Positions 26,326 to 35,352 of a DNA stretch of 64,000 bases are shown here, one piece after another. Both the position numbers and the translations under genes were made by a program. Below the pieces are notes generated by a model that saw only the letters and a program-made list of their open reading frames with translations, did no database searches and was not told where the DNA came from. Position 1 is the first letter of the stretch; each line of letters opens with the position of its first letter. The DNA lies in assembly GCA_030019255.1 (NCBI GenBank), contig JASEFK010000003.1:145095-209094 (forward strand), written 5' to 3'. Source of the DNA: Actinomycetota bacterium (GTDB lineage Bacteria > Actinomycetota > Geothermincolia > Geothermincolales > RBG-13-55-18).

Positions 26326-27771
26326 TTAGTCGGGATGGAGGAGGGGGAGGAGTTCCGCGGCCTCGTCCAGCCAGGCGCCCTCCAAGCAGGAAGCTGCGTT
26401 GCGGTTCAGCTCCCGGGGAGAGGAAAAGGCCGCGTGGACGACGCGACCCCTCTCCAGGACCAGATGACAACAGGTCTCTCCCTCCGGTCCCTCGCAGCGC
26501 CCGAACCCCCGGCCGCTCCCATGCCGTCCCCGAGGTGCCTCCCAGGGGCCCTCAAGGGGATGCTGAAGCAGCGCTTCGATGATGGCCAGGGAATCCCCCA
26601 CCTCCCCCGCTCTTACCTCCACCATTCGCCGCAGCGTTCCCTTCTTCCCCGCCGTCACGCGAGGAGACCAGCCGGGAGGCATGGAGAACGCCGGATCCTC
26701 CGCCCGTGCGTCCCATCCGCTTCCCAGGGCCCTGGCCAGGGGACCCACCCAGGCCTCCCATCCTTTCCAGGGTCCGCCGCACGCCGCCGTACCCGTCCCG
26801 CGTTCCCCGCTCCTCCCCTCCCGCGGAAGCCGGGCCAGGCGTCTCTCCGCCCAGCGGGGAGGGGAAAGAGCCGCCAGGCGCCGGTATAACCCCGCCCATT
26901 GCCGGCCCATATCTTCCATATCCTTCCATAATTCGCGGACTACCCTTTCCGCCACCCCGTTCCGCACCCCTCCGGGAACCAGCGCCTCCGCTATTCCCCT
27001 CCCGCCGGTCACCGTCCTTTCCAGCTCCGCGATCCCTTCACCCCAGCGCTTTAACCTTCGGGAGAGTCGAAACCGCCCGGAGAGCGCCGCCGCCGCGAAG
27101 AGCCAGGAACAGTGATATCGCATCCGCAGTAGCTCCAGCAGGACCGCGCGCACCGCCCGTGCGGAAGGAGGGACTGCGCATCCACGACCCTCCTCCAAGG
27201 CCAGAAGGAAAGAAAGAAGGAGGGGCAAATCCCCGCCCAGCGCTTCCCGTGCCCGTTCCGTCTCGCTCCCCGCCTTTCCTCCCCGGAGGCGCAGTGAGGG
27301 AGCCATGCGCAGGCACTCGATCACCCGAAGCACGCGCCCTCCCGCCGTCTCCACCAGCAGCTCCCCTCCCGCGTAGGGGAGGCAGCTCCTGGCGGGCTCC
27401 TCCCTTTCGCCGCGGCTTTTCCCCACACCCGGTACGCCTTCGCGGCTCGCCCGCCGAATGCTCCCCTCGCAGCCGACCGCCCCGTAGAGCAGCTCCAACC
27501 ACCGGGCAGCGGAGGGGAAAAAGGAGGACGCCTTCTCCACCAGCCCTCCCCCTTCCCGTGAGAGCAGGTGAAGGGTCTTCCCCTCCCGGGGATCGAAGAA
27601 ATGCAGGGATTCCCGTCCCACGGGGTCCACGTCCGCCATGAGCAATCGGAGACCCCGCTCGGCCAGGAAACGCAGCCTGGCCTCCCTCTCGCCGCCCGCT
27701 TCCGTCAGCCATACCCCGCGGGAAATGCCCTCTTTCAAGATTACCTCCGGGAAAAACCCGCTCCCAACCAT
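26326..27771 (-). CDS. Divergent NuoD/EchE-like large-subunit homologue lacking Ni ligands
   Basis: The 481-residue soluble protein has its strongest hints in the second half: RMRYHCSWLFAAAAL, then GRGIAEALVPGGVRNGV (compare the GxR...PGGV loop of NuoD and hydrogenase large subunits). Later come VRAGEVGDSLAIIEAL and EGPEGETCCHLVLERGRV, ending near LNRNAASCLEGAWLDEAAELL (like the C-terminal segment where the family places substrate and metal sites). The paired CxxC motifs that hold NiFe are absent, so it cannot be a hydrogenase. It is last in a leftward run after NuoH-like and antiporter-like genes. Divergence is high, so the call rests on motif order and context. Confidence 0.55.
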   Translation of the reverse strand: MVGSGFFPEVILKEGISRGVWLTEAGGEREARLRFLAERGLRLLMADVDPVGRESLHFFDPREGKTLHLLSREGGGLVEKASSFFPSAARWLELLYGAVGCEGSIRRASREGVPGVGKSRGEREEPARSCLPYAGGELLVETAGGRVLRVIECLRMAPSLRLRGGKAGSETERAREALGGDLPLLLSFLLALEEGRGCAVPPSARAVRAVLLELLRMRYHCSWLFAAAALSGRFRLSRRLKRWGEGIAELERTVTGGRGIAEALVPGGVRNGVAERVVRELWKDMEDMGRQWAGLYRRLAALSPPRWAERRLARLPREGRSGERGTGTAACGGPWKGWEAWVGPLARALGSGWDARAEDPAFSMPPGWSPRVTAGKKGTLRRMVEVRAGEVGDSLAIIEALLQHPLEGPWEAPRGRHGSGRGFGRCEGPEGETCCHLVLERGRVVHAAFSSPRELNRNAASCLEGAWLDEAAELLPLLHPD

Positions 27772-27879
27772 TTCCGCTCCCGCTCCAGCAACCGCAAAGC
27801 ACGGGACGGATTCCCGCCGGGGGAAGGGCCCTCCGCAGGATCGCCGAAGGCCGTTACCGCGTTGCGAGCGTTCCCGCCT

Positions 27880-29505
27880 TCAGCGCAAAAGGACAAGGGT
27901 CATCGCCCCCCACCAGCCCAGGAACATCGCCACTTCCGCTGTCACCGCCGCCAGCACCCAAACCCTCCCCCGACACCGGAAAGGATAAGGATAAGGCATG
28001 AAGCCCACCGGCGTCGCGGTGAGGGCCTTAGATCCTCGCTCCCCGTCGGGCATCCCGGTCGTTCCCCGCACCCGCGTCCCCCAGAGGAGTCCCAGCCCCG
28101 CCAGCACCAGTATGGAAGCCCAGGCAAGCGAACCCCAGGAGGAAAAGGGCACCTCCATGGGCAGGCCGTACTCCCGCATGAAGAGGTCCACCACCCGCCC
28201 CGGGTAGACCCCCACCAGGACAAGAACGGCAAGGAGCGGCAAAGAAACCGCCGCGGCAACCCAGGCCGGCGCGCCGTCCGCTTCACCGCCGGGCGCGAGG
28301 AGGGTCACCGTACCGCCCACCAGAAAAGCCAGGACCACGACCGGCCAGCCCAGGAAGAACACCGCCCCACTTCCGCCCGCATGACCCTCCACCAGGGAGC
28401 TCCCCGCCATCCACAGGGAACCGAAGCCGGCCAAGGGGGGAATCCCCAGGAGCGCGGCGCCGCCGGCCACCCCCGCCCACCGCCGCCACCCTCCTCCCTC
28501 CGAGGCCTCCAGCAGCAGGAGGGCGGGAATCCCCGAAAGTAACACCAGCCTGGCCGCCGCCGCGCCGCCCTGCCCTCCGCCGGAGAGGGAGAGGGCGAAG
28601 GCGCCCCCCAGGCAGGCCGCCACCCATCCCCGCACTCCTCCCCGGTTCGCGGAACGCAAAAGGGACAGGGCCGAGGAGGCCAGTACGGCGGAACCCACGC
28701 CCAGCATCACCCACTGCCATTCCCTGCCCGGGGAGAAGACCACCCGGACGGCCAGGAAGAGAAGGTACCCCCCGAGGACGGGGTTTACCACCTGGAGGTA
28801 GGGCAGCCGGTATGCCCTCCCCCGCCCGGAGAGAAAGGCAGCGCAGGCGTTGAGGGGAAAGACCCCCAGGCGCAGCAGGGCGGCGGCCAGCATGAGGACG
28901 AAGGCGGGAAGACAATCAACCTCCGCGGCGGGAAAGGAGGAGAGAAGTAGTCCCCGGGAGAGGCCCTTGAGGGCCATGAGCAGGACGGACAGGGCCAGGC
29001 AGAGGTCCGAGGCCAGGAAGGGGAAGAGCGCGGCCCAGCTTCGCGACCGTTCCCTCCCCGCCCGTTCGACCAGGAGGGCGGTGGCCGCCGCACACCAGGT
29101 AGCCAGGGCGCACCCGGCGGATAGGAGGATGAGATGACCGGAGAGCGCGGCGGTCATGGCCCCGGCTAGGGAGAGGTGGCCGAGGGCGCTGAGAACCCGC
29201 CGCTTCCGGCCCTCCGCCCCCTCCCTTCCGGCGAGAAGGAGCAGGGAAAGGGGCCCGGCCACCGCCAAAAGGACCAGGAAGACAAGGTTTACGGCCGTAA
29301 GGGTCCACCACCCCCAGCGGAAAGGTCCGGGGCCGACGTGCCTCTCCCACCCCCGGTAAGCCAACACGAGGAGCGTGGAGGCGGACAGGAACGACCATAT
29401 GGATGGAACATATTTCCATCTGCTCTCCCCGGCGGGCACCACGCTCATCAGGGCCGCCACCAGAGCAGCCGCAGGCATGAAGGGAAGGAGGTAAACGGCC
29501 TTCAT
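27880..29505 (-). CDS. Antiporter-like membrane subunit (NuoL/M/N, HyfB/MrpD type)
   Basis: A hydrophobic protein of 541 residues with about 14 membrane helices, ending in a membrane helix. The arrangement resembles proton-conducting subunits of complex I, Mrp and formate hydrogenlyases. The central helices include LMLAAALLRLGVFPLNACAA, matching the conserved KxAxxPLHxWLP-type region, but the key Lys/His residues appear replaced, and GIPPLAGFGSLWM matches the GIPPxxGFxxK motif without the Lys. Proton pumping may therefore be altered or lost. It lies between the NuoH-like and NuoD-like genes. Confidence 0.7.
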   Translation of the reverse strand: MKAVYLLPFMPAAALVAALMSVVPAGESRWKYVPSIWSFLSASTLLVLAYRGWERHVGPGPFRWGWWTLTAVNLVFLVLLAVAGPLSLLLLAGREGAEGRKRRVLSALGHLSLAGAMTAALSGHLILLSAGCALATWCAAATALLVERAGRERSRSWAALFPFLASDLCLALSVLLMALKGLSRGLLLSSFPAAEVDCLPAFVLMLAAALLRLGVFPLNACAAFLSGRGRAYRLPYLQVVNPVLGGYLLFLAVRVVFSPGREWQWVMLGVGSAVLASSALSLLRSANRGGVRGWVAACLGGAFALSLSGGGQGGAAAARLVLLSGIPALLLLEASEGGGWRRWAGVAGGAALLGIPPLAGFGSLWMAGSSLVEGHAGGSGAVFFLGWPVVVLAFLVGGTVTLLAPGGEADGAPAWVAAAVSLPLLAVLVLVGVYPGRVVDLFMREYGLPMEVPFSSWGSLAWASILVLAGLGLLWGTRVRGTTGMPDGERGSKALTATPVGFMPYPYPFRCRGRVWVLAAVTAEVAMFLGWWGAMTLVLLR

Positions 29506-29784
29506 CTTCCCGAGACCACCCCCTTTCCCCCAACTGGTGGGTTACCCCCCAGTCGTGTCAGGACGTTCTTCTTCGCCATCCCCGCCACCCCATTCCGCGC
29601 CGTGATGCCCTCCGAGGGCCGATCTTAGAACCGCGACCACCATCCTCCGCGACGACGCCCTGGTCACGGCCCGAAGGCGGCCATGGACCCCCGGACCCGC
29701 GTTTCCGTCCCCGGGTCGTGCCGCGGCGCGTAAGCCGGCCCCGGACGCGTTCCCGGAACCCGGAAACCCCCTTCGGCCCTTTTC

Positions 29785-30693
29785 TCAACCCAGGGCGGAG
29801 GCGCCCACCATGAGGGCCAGGGAAAGGAGGGCGGGGACCGCCGCCCACCATTGCGACTTTCTCCTCCCCACCCGGCCCCAGCGGGAGAAACCGGCGCGCA
29901 GAAGGATGCTCAGCAGGAGCCATCCCAGCGTGGCCGGCAGCCAGAACGTGTATCCGCCGTTTCCCTCCCCAGGGTACCCCAGGAAGAGGACCGGGAAAAC
30001 GGCCACCAGAAAGCCCCGTTCCGCGGCCCGCAGGCAGCGGGCCGTCAAGCCCTCGTGTCCTCCGCCCGGAAGGATAAGCCCGTTCTCCCATCCGGGATCA
30101 CCCAGGACCAGTAGAACGGCGGAGAAGGCACCGGCGCCCAGGGCCGCGGCCACGGCGAGGCGGCCCGGTCCTTCCCAGAGGGCCAGGGAGGCGAAGAGGT
30201 GCTCGCCCTGGAAGGAGCGCAGGGAGATGTCCGGCCCTCCAGGGTAACGGAGGGAGGCAGCGGCGAGCAGGAACAGGAAGGTGGTGGCGCGCAGAAACGC
30301 GGTGCGGAAGGCAAGGGGTAGAAAGGCCTCCCCCCTCCAGGTTCCGGCTTCGCGCAGCGCGGCCAGGGGCAGCGCCTCGGCGGAGGCGAAAAGGAGGGCC
30401 AGGACCAGGAGGTTCCCCCTCGCCCCGATCAGCGACAACACGCCCAGGCCGAGGGCCACCAGGGAGGTGGAGAGGAAGAAGCCGGCCTGGGGAGACCACG
30501 TCCACCCGCCTTCCTGTCCCTCCAAGCCTACTCCGCCCCCGTCAGCGGGTCCTCCGAGGATGAGCTCCGCGGCCTTCCGGTCCAGGAAGAGGAGCAGGCT
30601 CCCTCCGGCCAGAAGGGTGCCCAGGCCCGGAAAGAACAGCAACCTCAGGACGTCCAGGACCGTCCGCATGACCACCATCCGCTCTATCCGCAT
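29785..30693 (-). CDS. NuoH/EchB-like membrane subunit
   Basis: A hydrophobic protein of about 302 residues with about eight helices. The N-terminus FFPGLGTLLAGGSLLLFLDR-K resembles the NuoH/HyfC opening in which a hydrophobic helix ends in (E/D)RK. Later come an acidic loop near GDPGWENGLILPGGGHEG and a helix with AAERGFLVAVFPVLFLG, comparable to the E-containing loop and following helix of NuoH. Similarity is weak and partly by context. ATG 30693 is chosen; 30678, 30669 and an upstream 30774 are alternatives. A 279-bp gap without a gene separates it from the next subunit. Confidence 0.5.
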   Translation of the reverse strand: MRIERMVVMRTVLDVLRLLFFPGLGTLLAGGSLLLFLDRKAAELILGGPADGGGVGLEGQEGGWTWSPQAGFFLSTSLVALGLGVLSLIGARGNLLVLALLFASAEALPLAALREAGTWRGEAFLPLAFRTAFLRATTFLFLLAAASLRYPGGPDISLRSFQGEHLFASLALWEGPGRLAVAAALGAGAFSAVLLVLGDPGWENGLILPGGGHEGLTARCLRAAERGFLVAVFPVLFLGYPGEGNGGYTFWLPATLGWLLLSILLRAGFSRWGRVGRRKSQWWAAVPALLSLALMVGASALG

Positions 30694-30830
30694 TGAGGCT
30701 CGGCTACGCCCTCGTCTACCCCCGCAAAAACGGGGCGCGATTCCGGCGCGGCCAGGGTTTTCCCGGAGCCTCATCCCGGCCTCACCCGCGTCGCGCCCCG
30801 GTGCGGCCTAATTACGACCTCGCCTCCCGG

Positions 30831-31045
30831 CAGCCGGACGGGGCTGGACCACGCCCAGTGGCCGTCATCCTGCTCCAACCGCAGACGCGGGGAGGCCTAG
30901 CGCATACCCGAACTCCGGGTCCTGCCTCGATACAACCCACGCCCCTCCCACCTGACGCCTCAGCTCAAGCCGTGGCGCCGCCATTCCCCAGCAGCCAGAT
31001 GGGGCTGGACCACGCCCAGTGGCCGTCATCTTGCTCCACCCGCAG
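30831..31045. repeat. 54-bp duplication of the 3' end of the PHP gene
   Basis: Segment 30992-31045, inside the 3' end of the leftward PHP gene, recurs at 30831-30884 beyond its stop with 4 mismatches in 54. Read leftwards, the copy still encodes LRLEQDDGHWAWSSPVRL against LRVEQDDGHWAWSSPIWL in the gene. The DNA between the copies is unrelated. It looks like the remnant of a second gene copy or a partial duplication. Confidence 0.85.
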
Positions 31046-33148
31046 GTAATAGAGCCTATCCCCTTCATACCCGTCGGTCAGCCGGAATCGGGCCTCCATC
31101 CCGCCCGAGGAGGACCAGGCCACGCGGAAATCCCCCCTCACCCCGCGCACCAGCTCCACGCGGCGCAGGGGCGCCGTTCCCAGCACCCTTCCCTCCAGTG
31201 TGACCGAGCCCGAGGGATAGTACTCCGTGCCCATGGGAAGCCCGTCGGCGTAAAGCTCCAGAACGATGCGGGCTCCCGTGGTGCCGTAGACGCGCCGGTT
31301 CCAGAGTGCCTTCCAGATCTCCTCGTCGGTCAGCTCCTCCGCCCACACGGCCGTCAGCCCCCGGGGGTACACGTCCACAGGATGCACCCTCTCGTTCACC
31401 GCGTAATCGTGGCGGTCGCTCCCCGCCACCACCCCCAGCCGGAGGCCAGTGGCCAGGGCTTCCTGGTAATAGTTACCATATCCGGGCGGGACCCGGTCGT
31501 CGCGCAGGGAGCGGGGGAACCAGCCCCGCGGGTTACCGTGGGTGACCGGGTAGGGACCGTCATATTTCTCGGATGCCCCGTGCATGCTGTAGATCTCCAC
31601 CAGGCGCTGCTGCTCCGCATCCGCATCCCACCAGGTATAGGCTGGAGGAATCCTCATCCTCACCATCTTGGCCCAGTTGAAGGGGAGCACGAACACCCGT
31701 CGCCAGGAGGTGTGGTGGGGGACCACCAGGGCATGATGGCCGCGCAGGCAATCCCTCAGCTTCGAGGGGTCGTCGCTCTCCGGGCTCAGCCAGCCGTAGA
31801 CGCGGGGATCCCTCTCCCAGGGCGCGAAGTAGACGCCCCGGTGACCGTAGCGGTGGTCGGACCACTCGTAACCCAAGAGGACCACGAACTCGCCGGGCCG
31901 GTTGAACTCGTCCCGCAGCTCGCGGATAAGCCTCCATTCCTCCTCCCTCCCCGAGGGCTCGAAGACCTCCATGGTGTCGTGCATGGTCACGGCCGCGAAG
32001 TCCAGGCCCTCCTCGTCCCGTGCCGCGCGGTAGAACTCCCGCGGCTCGAGGTTCCCATCGCAGAGGCAAGTATGCACGTGGAGGTCCCCCCAGAAGAGGC
32101 GCATCCCGCCGCCGAAGGTCACCGGGTTGCTCTCCCCCCGCAGGGAATCAGAAGATGCCCGCAGCCGGTAAACGCCCGGGTTGGCCAAGCGGTAGGGAAC
32201 GGTGACCACCCCCCGGTTCCGGGGAGTGAAGACCACCTCGCGGGCGACCTCCATGCCCGGCGGAGGCTCGATCCGCGCCGCTCCCGCGAAGGTAGGGTCC
32301 ACGTCGCCCCTGTGGTCCACGGCCCGGAGGTAAATCCTGCCAACACCCTCCCGGTCCGGGGAGGAGAGGACGGGCTGGAGAGCCGCCGCCTCCCCGCCCA
32401 CCGCCTCCAGGACCGGGCTGCGCCCGATGTAGCGGTAGAGGCCCGAGGCCCTCTCGTCCACCTCCACCGCCAGGTCCACCCGGGAGGGATGGGCGGGAAC
32501 CTTCCACCCCCGGCTCCCGCGGCTGCGGTCCCCCAGGAGGACCAGGATCTCGTCCCCCTCATCCAGGCGACCTCCCCGCACCCGGAGGCGGATCTTCCTC
32601 TGTTCCAGGTAGAGGTATCCCACGTCCAGGGGGTCCAGCCTCACGCCGCAGCGCCGCAGGAACTCCCGGCCCAGGAAGCGCAGGGCGCCCCGCAGGGGGA
32701 AATAACCCTGGGAAGCCACCTCCAGCCGGGCCCTGCCCGAGGTGCGCAGCTCGCAGCGGTAATAATTGGGAAGGCGGGGGTAGCGGTTCTGTATGAGGCC
32801 CCAGCCGTGGGCGTAAAGAAAGGCGGGCCTTTTCCCTTTATTACCAAAATCTACCAAACGGCATATGCCGATCTTCAAGCCCCCGTCCTCGGAGATGCCG
32901 CCCGGACCGCAGCGGAACCTCAGGGTGACCTCTGCGTATCCCGAACCTGCCCGTAACATAGCAGGCTCCAGCTCCGCCTCCCCCGGCGCGGTGTCCTTTG
33001 AGGGGGCGGGCTTGCGGCCGGACCGGAAGAACTCGGGATCGTAGAGGTAATCCATGATCCCGAGGAACAGGATGCCGGTGGCCGCTCCTGCCAACCCGGC
33101 CACGGCCTTCAACAACCTGCGCCACGCCTTCCTCATCCCGGCCCCCAT
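30965..33148 (-). CDS. Membrane-anchored PHP/DUF3604-type metal-dependent hydrolase
   Basis: A protein of about 727 residues. It has an N-terminal signal anchor (LLKAVAGLAGAATGILFLG), an exported beta-rich region of about 350 residues, then a PHP domain: FWGDLHVHTCLCDG (metal ligands), AAVTMHDTMEV, LVVPHHTSWR and VVAGSDRHDYAVNE. This order matches DUF3604/CehA-like proteins, predicted phosphoesterases or hydrolases outside the membrane. The start is uncertain: ATG 33148 follows GGGAGGGAAAGAG, ATG 33136 is close, and ATG 33244 would add a segment that looks like a copy of the real N-terminus. Partial copies of both ends lie beside the gene. Confidence 0.85.
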   Translation of the reverse strand: MGAGMRKAWRRLLKAVAGLAGAATGILFLGIMDYLYDPEFFRSGRKPAPSKDTAPGEAELEPAMLRAGSGYAEVTLRFRCGPGGISEDGGLKIGICRLVDFGNKGKRPAFLYAHGWGLIQNRYPRLPNYYRCELRTSGRARLEVASQGYFPLRGALRFLGREFLRRCGVRLDPLDVGYLYLEQRKIRLRVRGGRLDEGDEILVLLGDRSRGSRGWKVPAHPSRVDLAVEVDERASGLYRYIGRSPVLEAVGGEAAALQPVLSSPDREGVGRIYLRAVDHRGDVDPTFAGAARIEPPPGMEVAREVVFTPRNRGVVTVPYRLANPGVYRLRASSDSLRGESNPVTFGGGMRLFWGDLHVHTCLCDGNLEPREFYRAARDEEGLDFAAVTMHDTMEVFEPSGREEEWRLIRELRDEFNRPGEFVVLLGYEWSDHRYGHRGVYFAPWERDPRVYGWLSPESDDPSKLRDCLRGHHALVVPHHTSWRRVFVLPFNWAKMVRMRIPPAYTWWDADAEQQRLVEIYSMHGASEKYDGPYPVTHGNPRGWFPRSLRDDRVPPGYGNYYQEALATGLRLGVVAGSDRHDYAVNERVHPVDVYPRGLTAVWAEELTDEEIWKALWNRRVYGTTGARIVLELYADGLPMGTEYYPSGSVTLEGRVLGTAPLRRVELVRGVRGDFRVAWSSSGGMEARFRLTDGYEGDRLYYLRVEQDDGHWAWSSPIWLLGNGGATA

Positions 33149-33785
33149 TCCTTTCTCTTTCCCTCCCGCCCCCACGGACAAGGTTCCACGGGGTACGGCC
33201 AGCCCGGCCACGGCCTCCAACGCCCCTGTCAACAACTTCCCCATCCGTCGCTTCCTTGCCCTTCCCCACCCCTCCCGCTCCGCCGCACACGGGTTTACCG
33301 GGGATATTCTACCAGCATGGGAAAAGCCGAGTCCTTTCCAACCAGCCCGTCCGAGGGAAACCCTACCGGGAGGGCAGGGGCGAGCGAACCGGCCACCGCT
33401 CCAGGGGGGAAGTAAACCCGGTCCTTTCCATCCGGAAAGACAAGGTGCAAGGTTTAATCGGGACGGAGGCTCGGCATGACGACCCGCCCAGCCTTCCGGT
33501 TCTCCATCCAGAAAGAGAAAGTGCAAGGTTTAAAGTTCTTGCTCCCGGGGAGCGGGAATCGGGAACTTTCTGGCGGCCGGGAGCCACCTTCTTCATACCC
33601 CGGTCTCGACGGGCAAGGACCTCCACGGGCAACGTGAAATCGCGCATCCTGGCCTAAACGTGGATGCCCAGGAAATCCTCTCCCGGACGGGCTTTCTCCG
33701 GGTTGGCGCATTCCCGGCGGGCCGGCTTTTTCCCAAAAAGGACAAGTGGGCCGCGTCGTACCGTGCACGGCCGCGCGCGACCGGA
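33149..33785. other. 637-bp intergenic region with repeats upstream of the PHP gene
   Basis: No independent gene is supported. It holds a partial copy of the PHP gene's 5' end (33198-33225, 24 of 28 bases like 33090-33117) and a pair of 31-bp direct repeats at 33427 and 33503. The rest, up to the dinB stop at 33786, shows nothing. Coding potential upstream of 33244 is Trp/Gly-rich and looks spurious. Confidence 0.5.
33427..33533. repeat. Two 31-bp direct repeats, 76 bp apart
   Basis: Copies at 33427-33457 and 33503-33533 match at 28 of 31 bases, both ending GTGCAAGGTTTAA. They lie between the PHP gene start and the dinB stop. Repeat length and period resemble the 36-bp pair at 26212, but the sequences are unrelated. 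Confidence 0.75.
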
Positions 33786-35087
33786 TCAACGGGCCAGGTT
33801 CATGCCCGAGAGGGCGAAATCGCCCAGCAGGGAGGCGCGGGTGACCACGTCCTCCCCGTAGCGGTCGCGGATAGCGTCCAGAACGGCGGTGAGCCTCTCC
33901 TCCCGGGAGTCCAGGCACTCCCAGATGGTGACCTGCCTCCCCTCCTCCTTGCGGCGCAGCTGGGACACGGAAACCCCCACCGTGGTCACCGGCTCCGTCC
34001 ACAGCCCCGAGGAGGCCTCCCGGCGCAGAAGGTCCCGCGCCGCCGCGTAGATCGGCGAGGTGAGGTCGGTGTACTCGGCCAGGCTGCGGGCGCGGGCGTA
34101 CCCCAGGGCGTAGCCCACGCGGAGGCGGAGATTCACCGTCCTCCCCAGGTACCCCTCCCGGCGCATGCGGCGGGTGACGGCGTCGCACAGTCCCAGCAGG
34201 GTGTTCTCCAGGTATTCAAGGTCCCGGGTCCCGCCCCGCAGGGAGAGGCTGTGGCCGAAGGACTTTATCCCCTGGTCCTCCCCGCCCGCCCTCACCGGGC
34301 TCCCGTCGCGACCGTGGGCCGCCTCCCAGAGCAGGCGCCCCACCACGCCGAACTTCCACTCCAGCACCTCCCGCGGCGCCCGCGCCAGGTCCCCCACCGT
34401 CTCCACGCCCATGGCCCGCAGGTGGCGGCGCATGCGCTCCCCCACCCCCACCAGCCGGTCCACGGGCAGGGGGGCCAGGATGTCCGGGAGCTGCTCGGGG
34501 GTGATCAGGGTCAGGCCGTCCGGCTTCCGGAACTCGGAGGCCATCTTGGCCACCAGCTTGTTGGGCCCGATGCCCACCGAGGCGGTCAGCCCCAGCCGGC
34601 GGCGTATCTCCCCCTTGAGCTCCCTCCCCAGCCGGAGGGCCTCCTGCCAGTGCCCTTTTCCCGGCGGCCGGGATCGCAGAAGGGGGGTGAGGTCCACGAA
34701 GACCTCGTCTATGGAAAAGACTTCCACGCGGTGGGAAAGCCGCTCGCAGAGGCGCCGGATGCGCCGGGCGTTGTCCAGGTACTTGGGGATGTCGGCATGC
34801 ACGAAGCAGGCGTGGGGACAGCGGCTCCGCGCCTCCCACACCGACATGCCCGCCTTTATCCCCCAATGCCGCGCCTCGTAGGAGGCGGTGGCCACCACCC
34901 CGTGGGTGCAGAAATCGCTGGAGGTGTGGCAAACCACCAGGGGCCGGCCCCGGTACAGGGGCACGTCCCTCTGCTCCACGGAGGCGAAGTAGGCGTCCAT
35001 GTCCAGGTGAAGGACGCACCGCCCCTCCACCGCGGCCCGCCCCTGGTCCGCGGCGCGCAGAAGCCCGTGCGCCACGTACTGGGTCAT
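33786..35087 (-). CDS. dinB: Y-family DNA polymerase (DinB/Pol IV type)
   Basis: Translesion polymerase of 433 residues. Catalytic acids lie in HLDMDAYFASVEQ (Asp29, Asp31) and FSIDEVFVDLT (Asp128, Glu129). The palm/finger motifs VVCHTSSDFCTHGVVATASYEAR, thumb helix-hairpin-helix (DRLVGVGERMRRHL) and the little-finger domain are present. The N-terminus is about 20 residues longer than in E. coli Pol IV. SIDEVF instead of SIDEAF is seen in some lineages. It is the last gene of a leftward SOS-type unit lexA-DUF6504-dinB, with 13 nt between DUF6504 and dinB. Confidence 0.95.
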   Translation of the reverse strand: MTQYVAHGLLRAADQGRAAVEGRCVLHLDMDAYFASVEQRDVPLYRGRPLVVCHTSSDFCTHGVVATASYEARHWGIKAGMSVWEARSRCPHACFVHADIPKYLDNARRIRRLCERLSHRVEVFSIDEVFVDLTPLLRSRPPGKGHWQEALRLGRELKGEIRRRLGLTASVGIGPNKLVAKMASEFRKPDGLTLITPEQLPDILAPLPVDRLVGVGERMRRHLRAMGVETVGDLARAPREVLEWKFGVVGRLLWEAAHGRDGSPVRAGGEDQGIKSFGHSLSLRGGTRDLEYLENTLLGLCDAVTRRMRREGYLGRTVNLRLRVGYALGYARARSLAEYTDLTSPIYAAARDLLRREASSGLWTEPVTTVGVSVSQLRRKEEGRQVTIWECLDSREERLTAVLDAIRDRYGEDVVTRASLLGDFALSGMNLAR

Positions 35088-35100
35088 CTCCCGCCTCCAC

Positions 35101-35352
35101 CTATCCCTCGCCGTGCACCCGCACCAGGCTCCACCTCATGCCGTCGGTGGAGAAGCGGAGCTCGTAGACCTCCGGGGTGTCGCTCATCACCGAGTAATAG
35201 AGCTCCAGGTAGCGCCCCCTGAGATCCCGGTAGGTTCCCAGCACCCGGCGGACGCGGTACCGGCGTCCGCGCCAGAGGAAAGCGGTGGGCCGCAGCCTTC
35301 CCCCGCGGAAGACCGCCGCCACGTCCACCGGTTCCTCCACCAGGGTGACCAT
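35101..35352 (-). CDS. DUF6504-like small protein of the SOS/translesion unit
   Basis: The 83-residue protein has PTAFLWRGRRYRVRRVLGTY followed by an acidic/aromatic beta segment (YLELYYSVMS, VYELRFSTDG). This matches the small proteins (DUF6504) often found beside dinB or imuA-like genes in actinobacteria. It is probably a small beta-barrel-like fold, of unknown function; I infer a link to translesion synthesis from the 13-nt spacing to dinB. ATG 35352 begins MVTLVEEPVDVAAVFRGGR. Confidence 0.72.
   Translation of the reverse strand: MVTLVEEPVDVAAVFRGGRLRPTAFLWRGRRYRVRRVLGTYRDLRGRYLELYYSVMSDTPEVYELRFSTDGMRWSLVRVHGEG

Noticed and set aside
26326-27771. Functional [NiFe] hydrogenase
   Set aside because: The large-subunit-like protein has no paired CxxC nickel ligands, and no small subunit or maturation genes are present.
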